Positions 33,908 to 41,457 of a DNA stretch of 41,457 nt are shown piece after piece. This DNA comes from Woeseiaceae bacterium (GTDB taxonomy: Bacteria > Pseudomonadota > Gammaproteobacteria > Steroidobacterales > Woeseiaceae): contig JAHEFF010000024.1 in the NCBI GenBank assembly GCA_024640315.1, positions 6,467-47,923 on the forward strand, in the 5' to 3' direction. A program made the position numbers and the translations under genes. The notes below the pieces were generated by a model. The model was not told the DNA's origin. It saw nothing but the letters and a program-made list of their open reading frames with translations, and ran no database searches. The first letter of the stretch is position 1, and each line of letters begins with the position of its first letter.

Positions 33908-36311
33908 TGTCACCGGTCTTGCGCAGCGTTCGGAGCATGTCCGCGATCATGTCGCGGGACTCTTCATCTTCCTTGAACAGTTCCAGGCGGGATCGGTCGA
34001 CGCGGCCCGGAAAGTGATTGTTTGAGAAATCGGCATCTGCCGTTTCCCGGCGCGGATCGACCTCGATGGATACGATTGGCTTGTCACGAATCAGCATCTT
34101 CGACACGTTGCGATCGTTCTGCCGCCAGATTTCTGCCGGGATCATCAGGAACTCTTCCTCGCCATCCGCATTCGTTAGCAGCAGCGGCAGAGGAGAAACC
34201 AGGCCGCCGATGTTCTGGAAGTCGACAAAGTAGACATAGTCGTCGTCGACAATAGCGCGCTCCAAAGCTGCGCGTTCCCAGTCTTCGAGGGCTTCAATCG
34301 TCTCGGTGTATTTGTTTCGATCCGCGTTAGTAACCGTGTACTCGTCGTTCTCGTTGTAGAAGTCGGCCAGTTCGGGGAAGCGCTCGAGCCGCGTGGTGCG
34401 ACCCTCTTCACGGTTACGAATCTGACCCAGCGTTTCGGGAATCTCGTCGGCGCGCTCCTGGCGGTTCAGATCGAATTCGATATCGGGGTCGAGGCTCGAT
34501 ACTTTGTATTCACGCATGCCGGTGATGGCGAGGTCGACGTGATCCGTTGAGTAGTACCAGCCGCGCCAGAACCAGTCGAGATCCACACCGGATGCATCTT
34601 CCAGCGTACGGAAAAAGTCTGACGGTGTCGGGCGCTTGAATTTCCAGCGCTGCGAATACTCGCGGAAAGCGAAATCGAACAGTTCGCGACCCAGAACCGT
34701 TTCTCTTAGTACAACGAGTGACGCGGCTGGCTTGGTGTAGCCGTTCGGGCCGAACTGCAGAATTGAATCCGACTGCGTCATGATCGGCACCTGGTTCTCG
34801 CTGATCATGTACTCCGCAATATGCTCGAGGATGGAGTAGTTCTCGCGGTGGTTGTGAAAGTTCTCTTCCCATTCGAGCTCGGCAAGATACTGGAGGAATG
34901 AGTTAATACCTTCATCCATCCAGGTCCACTGACGCTCGTCGGTGTTAACCGTCATCGGGAAGTAGATATGTCCGATTTCGTGGATGATGACGCCCACCAG
35001 TCCGTGCTTGGCTCGCCGCGAGTAGGTTCGTTCGGGTTTGGAGTCCGCTTCGGGATCGTCCTCGTCCGGCTCAAATGGCTCCGGGCGGCGCCCATTAAAC
35101 GTGATCATCGGGTATTCCATGCCCCCGCCTTCCCAGGCGTTAACTGACTGTGCAGTCGGATACGGGTAGGGGAATGAAAATCGCGAATACACTTCGAGTG
35201 TATGCACAACGGAATGCGTTGAGAATTGCGACCAGAGCGGCTCGGCTTCCTGTGGGTAGAAGGACATCGCGAGCACCTCGTCGAACTCGCCGCCTTCCTG
35301 ACGGTGGATCATCGCGTCCCAGATGAATTTTCTGGAGCTCGCCCAGGCGAAGTCACGTACGTTGTCCGCTTTGAATACCCAGGTCTTCGTATCACCGGTG
35401 CCTTCCTTTTCGTTCTCGATGGCCTCTTCCGGCGTCACGATAAAGACAGGCTTGTCAGCCGAGCGCGCCTCGTTGAGGCGTTGGCGTTGTGCCGAGGTCA
35501 GCACTGCAGACTCGTTCTGCAGCACGCCTGTTGCCGATACGATGTGGTCGGCCGGAACGGTTATCGCAACTTCGTAATTGCCGAACTCCTGCGTGAATTC
35601 GCCGGCGCCGAGGAACTGCTGGTGTTTCCACCCGCCGTAGTCCGTATAGGCCGCAAGTTTCGGATGCCACTGGGCAAGGAAGTAGATATAGGTATCGTTT
35701 TCCGGAAAGTGATCGTAGCCACCGCGGCCACCAATGACCGATTCCTCGATAATGTTGAAAGACCAACCGATCGAAAACGTCGTTTTCTGGCCGGTGCGCA
35801 GTGCCTGCGGCAAATCGATTCGCATCATCGTGTCGACGATGGTGTATTTGAGATCTCTGCCACGGCTGTCGGCGACGCTTTCAATCGTGAATCCATGTTG
35901 CACATCGGCGTGCCGCTGTTCCCTGGCGAGAGTCCCGTAACTCAGGATGTCTTCACTAGCGGTTTGCGTCAGGCGATCTCCTGAGCCCTCGGCGAAACGA
36001 TTCTGATCCAGCTGAATCCAGATGTAGCGCAGCGTGTCCGGAGAGTTGTTGGTGTACTCGATCGATTGTGTCGCGCTGATGCTCTGGTTCGCTTCATTCA
36101 AGGTCACCTTGATCTTGTGATCCGCACGTTGCTGCCAGTACTGCGTGCCCGGAGCACCGGATGCTGTTCGATAAACGTTTGGTGTCGGCAGGTCGACGTC
36201 AAGCTGGCGAAACGCATCGTAGTGGTCGCTCTTCGTTTGTCGAATGGCGTCGGCAAAGGTGAGTTCGGCAGTCAGCAGTGCAACCACCGCCAGGAGTAAT
36301 GGAAAACGCAT
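33864..36311 (-). CDS. M1 family zinc metallopeptidase, exported
   Basis: Gluzincin aminopeptidase-like protein of 815 residues. The zinc site is HEIGH near residue 444 with the third ligand Glu 18 residues on (DEGINSF). A signal peptide follows the ATG at 36311 (LLLAVVALLTAELTFA), so it acts in the periplasm or outside. The usual M1 GAMEN exopeptidase motif appears in altered form (GGGMEYPM), a variant seen in TaqA-like exported M1 proteins. The C-terminal 250 residues are charged and acidic. The open frame to 36392 lacks a signal peptide at its start. Confidence 0.9.
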   Translation of the reverse strand: MRFPLLLAVVALLTAELTFADAIRQTKSDHYDAFRQLDVDLPTPNVYRTASGAPGTQYWQQRADHKIKVTLNEANQSISATQSIEYTNNSPDTLRYIWIQLDQNRFAEGSGDRLTQTASEDILSYGTLAREQRHADVQHGFTIESVADSRGRDLKYTIVDTMMRIDLPQALRTGQKTTFSIGWSFNIIEESVIGGRGGYDHFPENDTYIYFLAQWHPKLAAYTDYGGWKHQQFLGAGEFTQEFGNYEVAITVPADHIVSATGVLQNESAVLTSAQRQRLNEARSADKPVFIVTPEEAIENEKEGTGDTKTWVFKADNVRDFAWASSRKFIWDAMIHRQEGGEFDEVLAMSFYPQEAEPLWSQFSTHSVVHTLEVYSRFSFPYPYPTAQSVNAWEGGGMEYPMITFNGRRPEPFEPDEDDPEADSKPERTYSRRAKHGLVGVIIHEIGHIYFPMTVNTDERQWTWMDEGINSFLQYLAELEWEENFHNHRENYSILEHIAEYMISENQVPIMTQSDSILQFGPNGYTKPAASLVVLRETVLGRELFDFAFREYSQRWKFKRPTPSDFFRTLEDASGVDLDWFWRGWYYSTDHVDLAITGMREYKVSSLDPDIEFDLNRQERADEIPETLGQIRNREEGRTTRLERFPELADFYNENDEYTVTNADRNKYTETIEALEDWERAALERAIVDDDYVYFVDFQNIGGLVSPLPLLLTNADGEEEFLMIPAEIWRQNDRNVSKMLIRDKPIVSIEVDPRRETADADFSNNHFPGRVDRSRLELFKEDEESRDMIADMLRTLRKTGDNDESKNVPLEPIQN

Positions 36312-36489
36312 GGCGAATCTCTGATTTTTCGTTCTGTGAGCGGGCCAGTAATGTATCACCTCAGGCCCATTCCGGGGCACGAAATGGTGCAATCAGTTGC
36401 AGCTGAAAGTCTCGGACTTCGCAAAACCCTCATTGCAAAGCCTGTCACCCGGTGCGAAAGTTATCGGTCCACTCAGCGGAAAAAGAGAA

Positions 36490-38253
36490 ATGTCCAGAAT
36501 GAATTACACCTTATTAATTGCCTCGTTGCTGGCAATCACCATTGCCGGTTGCAGCCGGGATTCTCAGGACGCGACGGCGCCGGCAGCTGCGATCCCGGAT
36601 GTCGCCCCCGCAGACCTGGTTCTGCGAGGTGGCACCGTCGCCACCGTCGATCCGGCGCTCGGCAATGCGGAGGCGATTGCCGTAAACGGCTACCGGATCA
36701 CGGCGGTTGGCAGTGACGATGAGATTGCTGCCTACATTGGCCCGGAGACCGAGATTGTTGAGTTGAACGGCCGGTTTGCGATGCCCGGGTTTATTGAGGG
36801 CCATGGTCACTATATGGGTCTCGGTCGGTCGAAGCAGATTCTCGACCTGCGCAATGTCACCAACTGGGGCGAGGTTGTGAGCATGGTGGCCGGCGCGGTG
36901 GACAAGGCGCAGCCAGGGGAGTGGATCTTCGGTCGTGGCTGGCACCAGGACAAGTGGGACAGTGTTCCGGAGGACGCTGTCGACGGTGTGCCTCGAAATG
37001 ACTCACTCAACGCCGTGTCGCCGAACAACCCGGTCAGCCTGGGACACGCCAGCGGTCATGCCGGGTACTTCAATGATGCGGCGCTCGAAGCCGCCGGTAT
37101 TGATGACGACACGCCAGATCCGCCGGGTGGCACGATTGTTCGAGCTCCGGACGGTCGCGCAACCGGTCTCATGCGTGAAACGGCGCAGCGATTGTTGAGC
37201 GAAGCGATTGGCATTTATCAGGGCCGCCTGACGCCGGAGGAAATGGAACAGATCGATCGCGAACGCGTCGTGCTGGCTGCGGATGAGGCGTTGCGCCATG
37301 GCGTGACTTCTTTCCAGGATGCGGGTACGTCGCTCGAAGGTATTGAGTTTTTCAAGAAGCTGGAAGAGGAGGGCAATCTGCCTGTCAGGCTTTATGTGAT
37401 GGTGCGTCGCGCATCCAACGAAGTGATGGACGAGGTGCTACCGCAATACAAGATGTTGCCCGAGGGCAATGACTTCCTGACAGTGCGCTCTATCAAGCGC
37501 CAGATCGATGGCGCGCTCGGCGCGCACGGGGCCTGGTTGCTGGAGCCATACGCGGATCTGATCGAGACCGACGGCCTGGTGCTCGAAACAGTTGAGGATA
37601 TCGAGCGAACGGCGGAAATCGCCGTCAAGCACGGCTTCCAGGTCAATACGCATGCGATCGGTGATCGGGGCGTACGCGAAGTACTCGACCTTTACGAACG
37701 CGCGTGGAAAACCATGGATGTGGATGGAAAGGATTTGCGCTGGCGTATCGAGCATTCCCAGCACATCGATCCGGTCGACGTGCCCAGGTTTGGCCAGCTT
37801 GGTGTGGTCGCAGCCGTACAGGCAATTCACGGTACGTCTGACGGTCCATGGATTCCGACCAGGCTCGGCGATGAGCGCGCGAAAGCAACTTCGCAGCCCT
37901 GGCGCGACCTGTTCAATACCGGAGCGATAGTGACGAACGGTACCGACGTTCCGGTCGAGCCGATCGACGCGCTTGCTTCGTACTACGCATCTGTTTCGCG
38001 AATGATGGTGAACGGCGAGAGGTTCTATCCCGAACACGCAATGACTCGTGAGGAAGCGATGCAGACCTACACGATCAATAACGCGATTGCCGCGTTCGAA
38101 GAAGATATCAAGGGCTCACTGACACCCGGGAAATACGCGGACATCGTTGTCTTGTCACAGAACTTGCTAACGGTCGAGGAAGAAAAGATTCCTGACACGA
38201 CCGTGGACATAACGATTGTCGGTGGTGAGATCAAATACAAGAGAGGCATGTAA
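36490..38253 (+). CDS. Amidohydrolase family lipoprotein (YtcJ-like, Amidohydro_3)
   Basis: Metal-dependent hydrolase of 587 residues. The N-terminus is a lipoprotein signal with lipobox IAGC at about residues 19-22, so the enzyme is membrane-anchored in the periplasm. Active-site motifs of the YtcJ group are present: HGHYMG (HxH near 105), IKRQIDGALGAHGAWL (the modified-Lys region), NTHAIGDR, RIEHSQH and the Asp in NGTDVPVEP. The substrate is unknown; relatives act on amides and cyclic N-acyl compounds. It starts the right-end operon, divergent from the M1 peptidase across 178 bases. Confidence 0.88.
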   Translation: MSRMNYTLLIASLLAITIAGCSRDSQDATAPAAAIPDVAPADLVLRGGTVATVDPALGNAEAIAVNGYRITAVGSDDEIAAYIGPETEIVELNGRFAMPGFIEGHGHYMGLGRSKQILDLRNVTNWGEVVSMVAGAVDKAQPGEWIFGRGWHQDKWDSVPEDAVDGVPRNDSLNAVSPNNPVSLGHASGHAGYFNDAALEAAGIDDDTPDPPGGTIVRAPDGRATGLMRETAQRLLSEAIGIYQGRLTPEEMEQIDRERVVLAADEALRHGVTSFQDAGTSLEGIEFFKKLEEEGNLPVRLYVMVRRASNEVMDEVLPQYKMLPEGNDFLTVRSIKRQIDGALGAHGAWLLEPYADLIETDGLVLETVEDIERTAEIAVKHGFQVNTHAIGDRGVREVLDLYERAWKTMDVDGKDLRWRIEHSQHIDPVDVPRFGQLGVVAAVQAIHGTSDGPWIPTRLGDERAKATSQPWRDLFNTGAIVTNGTDVPVEPIDALASYYASVSRMMVNGERFYPEHAMTREEAMQTYTINNAIAAFEEDIKGSLTPGKYADIVVLSQNLLTVEEEKIPDTTVDITIVGGEIKYKRGM

Positions 38254-38516
38254 TGACAGATATTGACGAACTGCTGGAAGAGCTGAAGCAAAAACGTGAT
38301 GAGCTTCGCGTAAAGATGCACCTTGCTTCGAAAGATGCGAAGGACGAATGGGAAGAACTCGAAGAGAAGATGGAGGAGTTTTCGGGCAAAGCAAAGCAAT
38401 TTGCCAATGACGCGAAAATCAAGGAAACGGGTGAAGGCCTCGGCGATGCGCTTGGAAAACTCGGCCATGAGATCAAGTTGGGCTATGAACGTGTCCGGGA
38501 TGCCATCAAGGACTGA
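38253..38516 (+). CDS. Small charged helical (coiled-coil) protein
   Basis: Unrecognised 87-residue protein, without signal peptide or Cys. Residues 1-50 are strongly charged with heptad-like spacing (LLEELKQKRDEL, EWEELEEKMEEF); the C-terminal part has GLGDALGKLGHEIKLGYERV, an amphipathic helix. Its ATG shares the A of the TAA stop of the amidohydrolase, so it is translated from the same mRNA. The amphipathic design would fit lipid or membrane surface binding, which is inference only. Confidence 0.75.
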   Translation: MTDIDELLEELKQKRDELRVKMHLASKDAKDEWEELEEKMEEFSGKAKQFANDAKIKETGEGLGDALGKLGHEIKLGYERVRDAIKD

Positions 38517-38541
38517 TGCTCTGTCAGGCTGACGGAATGTT

Positions 38542-39909
38542 ATGAATCGAGTCGAGCGCCTGATCGCCTCCCCGGTGGGTGCGATGATTGCTCGACCGTG
38601 GTTCGATCGTTTCACGATCCGGTTCTTTGAGCGGTGGTTCTTTCCATCGTCCAGGCTGTGGGCGGCTGCTCGTGCTGCCAATGGTTCCGTTGAGGTTTTT
38701 TACGAGCAGATTCCCGCCAAACCGGTTCCCCGGGTTGCCGGGAGGATTGCTTTGCTGCTCGAACGCTTCGAGAAAGAGCGCAGCCGGGTTTTGACGGCCG
38801 AGTCCCGGTGGGAAGAAACTTTCTTCGGCGATCGTGACGTTCCTGTCGCTGAACGTATTGAATGCGAAGCCCAACGACTTAATCGGCGGGCGGACTACAA
38901 CGGCTTGCGTCGGCGATTCACTTTTTTGACCCGCTATGCCGAGATTCCGTCTGTTCGATGGGAAATTTCCTCGCCGATGGAGCTGGCCGCGGACTATGCA
39001 CGGGTAGTCAGGGGTGTGGCCCACCCGTTTGCGGCGCCGGACAGCATGCCGGAGGTCGTCGTTTCACGGACCGTACCTGCAACTTCCTCCGTCGACTACT
39101 GGATACGTTTCGAGTCGCCATCCGCTATGGGCGATACGGTCGTTGCCAGGGTCAGCGAACCGGCCGGTGCTCGCAATCCGCCCACCCTGATCTTCCTGCA
39201 TGGTGTCGGTGTCGAATTTGATCACTGGCACGGCATGATCGACGAGGCGGCGCGCCTCGTCCGCTCGGGATTTCGGGTCGTGCGGCCCGAGGCGCCGTGG
39301 CACGGCCGCCGGGTTCCGGATGGCCGCTACGGAGGCGAAAAGTTCATCGCCACACTACCGCGTGGGACATTGGAGTTCAGCAGTGCGCAGGTTCGGGAGG
39401 TCGCCGTATTGATGGACTGGTGCCGAAACAACACTGAGGCACCGGTTGCGTTGGGCGGCAGCAGCCTCGGCGCCCACATCGCAAGGGTGGCGGCAGCGCG
39501 ATCGCGCGATTGGGAACAGCGTCTCAGGCCGGACGCACTGTTCCTGGTCACGCCATGCGGACGCCTTGAGGATGCAGCCATTGAGGGTTCGTTCGCGCGC
39601 ATCTGGGGTACCGCCGAAGCGGCAGGCGCCCAGGGCTGGAGCCCCGTCCTTCGCAGCAAATGGTTGTCACTCATTGATCCTGTTCAACCGCCCGCAGTGC
39701 CGCCGGACCGCATCGTCGCGGTGCTTGGGCAGCGAGACCGGGTTACGCCATTCGAGAGCGGCCGAAGACTTGTCGCAGACCTGCGTATTCCCGATGCCAA
39801 TGTATTTTCCTGGCCACTGGGACACTTCAGCATTCCGCTCAACATGGTCAGGGACAACGCACCGGTTGACCGATTTCGGCAGGTGCTCGACGGAGTTTCC
39901 TCAGCGTGA
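38542..39909 (+). CDS. Alpha/beta hydrolase
   Basis: A 455-residue hydrolase. An N-terminal region of about 200 residues with no recognised domain precedes the alpha/beta fold. The oxyanion strand is LIFLHGVG, the nucleophile Ser is near residue 308 (GGSSLGAH), the acid is likely the Asp in LGQRDRVTPF and the His is in PLGHFSIP. The arrangement EAPWHGRR then GSSLGAH recalls the ABHD18-type group by eye, a weak resemblance. It could be a lipase or thioesterase. Its end overlaps the next gene by four bases. Confidence 0.82.
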   Translation: MNRVERLIASPVGAMIARPWFDRFTIRFFERWFFPSSRLWAAARAANGSVEVFYEQIPAKPVPRVAGRIALLLERFEKERSRVLTAESRWEETFFGDRDVPVAERIECEAQRLNRRADYNGLRRRFTFLTRYAEIPSVRWEISSPMELAADYARVVRGVAHPFAAPDSMPEVVVSRTVPATSSVDYWIRFESPSAMGDTVVARVSEPAGARNPPTLIFLHGVGVEFDHWHGMIDEAARLVRSGFRVVRPEAPWHGRRVPDGRYGGEKFIATLPRGTLEFSSAQVREVAVLMDWCRNNTEAPVALGGSSLGAHIARVAAARSRDWEQRLRPDALFLVTPCGRLEDAAIEGSFARIWGTAEAAGAQGWSPVLRSKWLSLIDPVQPPAVPPDRIVAVLGQRDRVTPFESGRRLVADLRIPDANVFSWPLGHFSIPLNMVRDNAPVDRFRQVLDGVSSA

Positions 39910-41210
39910 CCGGTCCGGCGAAGCAAAGCAGGCTGGTTGCGGAGGCGAATGCCCGCCTGGCATTGCCAGTGCCTGACTTTGCGTTGACCGATCGCCAGGA
40001 AATCATCAACAGGCTTTTGCAGCAGCCTGAGCTCCTTGCTCATATCAGGGAGCGCGCTGCGGAGTTGAATACATCCGAGGATGAGTTGCTCGCAAACGCC
40101 CGGCGGTACGCGAACGAGATTGGTCCGAAATTCAGTCCATTTTTCTATTTTCGTTTTGCCCACTTCCTGGCGAGAGCCTGGCTGAATCTTCACTACCGCA
40201 TTCATTCGCTGGCGGTTGATGAGTCTGCGTTTGGTCGATTGTCTTCCGATGCCACCATTGTTTTTGTAAGCAACCATCGCAGCAACTTCGATCCCCTGCT
40301 GATCACCTATCTGGCGTCCCGGCATTCGACCGTCGCTTTGTCCGCAGGAGAATGGGCTCGCTTGTGGCCGCTGCATCATTTCGTACGTGCAGCCGGTGGA
40401 TTTGTTGTCGACCGTGACTCGGAGGATCCTCTCTATCGTCGCGTCCTGGTTTCCTATGTCCAGATGGCTGTCGCGTCCGGATTACATCAGGCTTTCTTTC
40501 CCGAAGGGGAGCTGGCCCGGGACGGCAGAATGCGTTCACCAAAACTCGGGTTTCTCAACGCATATTGCAGAGCCTGTTGTGAAGATCGGGACATCGTCTT
40601 TATCCCCGCTGGCATAAATTACGATCGAATCCCGGAAGACCGTCGCCTGGTTCATGCAACGGGCAACTTCGGGAATCCGAGCGCATTTTTCCTGGTTGGG
40701 TCATCGCTCCGTTATCTCGCGTCCGTAGTGACGCTGCCGTTCCGGAGGCGGTCGACGCGTTACGGAAACGCCTGCGCAGTTTTTGGAACCCCGGTCTCGC
40801 TGCAGGAATGGCTGGCCAATAACGACGTGGACCTGGCCGGTCTGCAAAAACCGGATCGCTACACCTGGCTGCCGGACTTCGCCGCTGACCTCATGGCCGC
40901 CTGCGCGCAGCAGATACCCGCGTTGCCCATCCCGTTGATTGCCACCGTCTTGTGCCAGGACCTGGAGCGGGAGTCCTGGGCGTTTGAAGACCTTGCGGCA
41001 GATGTTCGAACATTGCTTGATCGGCTGGCATCCACGGATGCCCGGGTGGTCTTGCCCGGCGGCGTGGATAGTGCGCTTGGCGCCGCGCTCGATCTACTGA
41101 CGAGCAGCAAGCTTGTTCGACACGCTGACGGAGATCGCTACCTCGTCGTACATTCCGGGTTGCCGGTGCTGCAACACTACGCGAACTCAATCGGTCACCT
41201 GGTCTCATGA
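39906..41210 (+). CDS. PlsB-like glycerol-3-phosphate acyltransferase family protein
   Basis: Membrane-associated acyltransferase of 434 residues. It shows NHRSNFDP (the HX4D active site), GGFVVDRD, the substrate motif FFPEGELARDGR, and FIPAGINYDR. These resemble PlsB/GPAT enzymes more than PlsC. The N-terminal 90 residues are helical, also PlsB-like, but total length is about half that of E. coli PlsB. It would transfer an acyl chain to a glycerol or dihydroxyacetone phosphate type acceptor. The GTG start at 39906 overlaps the preceding stop (GTGA). Confidence 0.82.
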   Translation: MTGPAKQSRLVAEANARLALPVPDFALTDRQEIINRLLQQPELLAHIRERAAELNTSEDELLANARRYANEIGPKFSPFFYFRFAHFLARAWLNLHYRIHSLAVDESAFGRLSSDATIVFVSNHRSNFDPLLITYLASRHSTVALSAGEWARLWPLHHFVRAAGGFVVDRDSEDPLYRRVLVSYVQMAVASGLHQAFFPEGELARDGRMRSPKLGFLNAYCRACCEDRDIVFIPAGINYDRIPEDRRLVHATGNFGNPSAFFLVGSSLRYLASVVTLPFRRRSTRYGNACAVFGTPVSLQEWLANNDVDLAGLQKPDRYTWLPDFAADLMAACAQQIPALPIPLIATVLCQDLERESWAFEDLAADVRTLLDRLASTDARVVLPGGVDSALGAALDLLTSSKLVRHADGDRYLVVHSGLPVLQHYANSIGHLVS

Positions 41211-41457
41211 ATATTTCGCGCTGGATCTCCTGGTGGGCGGATCGAATGCCGGATAAGGTGGCGATTCGATTTGCGGGCTCACAAATCACTTACAGCGAGT
41301 TCGCAGCCGATATTGACAGAACCGCATGTGCGCTCCAGCAGATGGGTGTGATGAAAGGGCACCGCGTTGCCTGGCTCGGCTACAACAGCCCCGAATTCCT
41401 GAGTGCTTTTTTTGCCTGTGCGCGGATGGGTGCCGTTATCGTGCCGCTGAATTACCG
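41207..41457 (+). CDS. AMP-dependent acyl-CoA synthetase/ligase, 5' part only
   Basis: The first 83 residues of an adenylate-forming enzyme, cut by the window end. The N-terminus (WADRMPDKVAIRF, ITYSEFAADIDRTACAL) and GHRVAWLGYNSPEFLSAFFA with GAVIVPLNY match fatty acyl-CoA ligases. The catalytic motifs lie beyond the window. The ATG overlaps the acyltransferase stop (ATGA). It would supply activated acyl groups to the preceding acyltransferase. Confidence 0.88.
   Translation, partial: MNISRWISWWADRMPDKVAIRFAGSQITYSEFAADIDRTACALQQMGVMKGHRVAWLGYNSPEFLSAFFACARMGAVIVPLNY

Noticed and set aside
35226..35984. 252-codon frame opposite the M1 peptidase
   Set aside because: Antisense shadow; the peptidase has intact zinc ligands and a signal peptide.

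Overview
The window is a stretch of chromosome from a moderately GC-rich gammaproteobacterium. The evidence is gene content and order: ftsY-ftsE-ftsX-rpoH, rpmB-rpmG beside radC and coaBC-dut, ubiE-ubiJ-ubiB next to hslVU, and algZ-algR-hemC-hemD-hemX-hemY are all gammaproteobacterial neighbourhoods. The set of DUF4124, DUF6763-like and DUF6702-like proteins with an M1 peptidase suggests a marine lineage near Woeseiaceae/Chromatiales, but that placement is inference. Nearly all of the sequence is core chromosome. No phage, insertion sequence, CRISPR array, tRNA or rRNA was seen. TTG or GTG starts supported by good ribosome sites are common (ftsY, rsmD, dut, xthA, Rieske protein, algZ, cytochrome c5, acyltransferase).

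Layout. 1-3402 (minus): rpoH (cut by the window edge), ftsX, ftsE, ftsY, with a perfect CIRCE operator in front of rpoH. 3475-4556 (plus): rsmD, coaD. 4584-5396 (minus): mutM. 5499-6677 (plus): fatty acid desaturase. 6748-7939 (minus): rpmG, rpmB, radC. 8087-9814 (plus): coaBC, dut. 9859-11246 (minus): a DUF4124 protein and pyrE. 11422-13812 (plus): xthA, an AmpG-like transporter, a Rieske protein. 13823-21920 (minus): a DUF6763-like protein, trmB, ubiB, ubiJ, ubiE, a DUF971 protein, hslU, hslV, xerC, a DUF484 protein. 22110-22748 (plus): an orphan ParA ATPase, followed by about 360 bases of repeats. 23111-29888 (minus): a YeeZ-like epimerase, hemY, hemX, hemD, hemC, algR-like and algZ-like genes, most overlapping by 4 bases. 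29994-30461 (minus): a second DUF4124 protein. 30863-32736 (plus): ubiK, comM. 32747-36311 (minus): cytochrome c5, a DUF6702-like protein, an M1 peptidase. 36490 to the end (plus): a tight operon of lipoprotein amidohydrolase, small helical protein, alpha/beta hydrolase, PlsB-like acyltransferase and acyl-CoA ligase.

How the genes fit together. Ubiquinone synthesis is represented by ubiE, ubiJ, ubiB and the distant ubiK. Heme synthesis (hemC, hemD and accessory hemX, hemY) is co-transcribed with a LytS/LytTR-type two-component pair. Proteostasis appears as rpoH under a CIRCE site and as hslVU. The features that look least ordinary are the CIRCE site on rpoH, a structured cytochrome c5 leader with a mini-ORF coupled to the gene, the parA-tail repeats, and the uncharacterised lipid-type operon at the right end.
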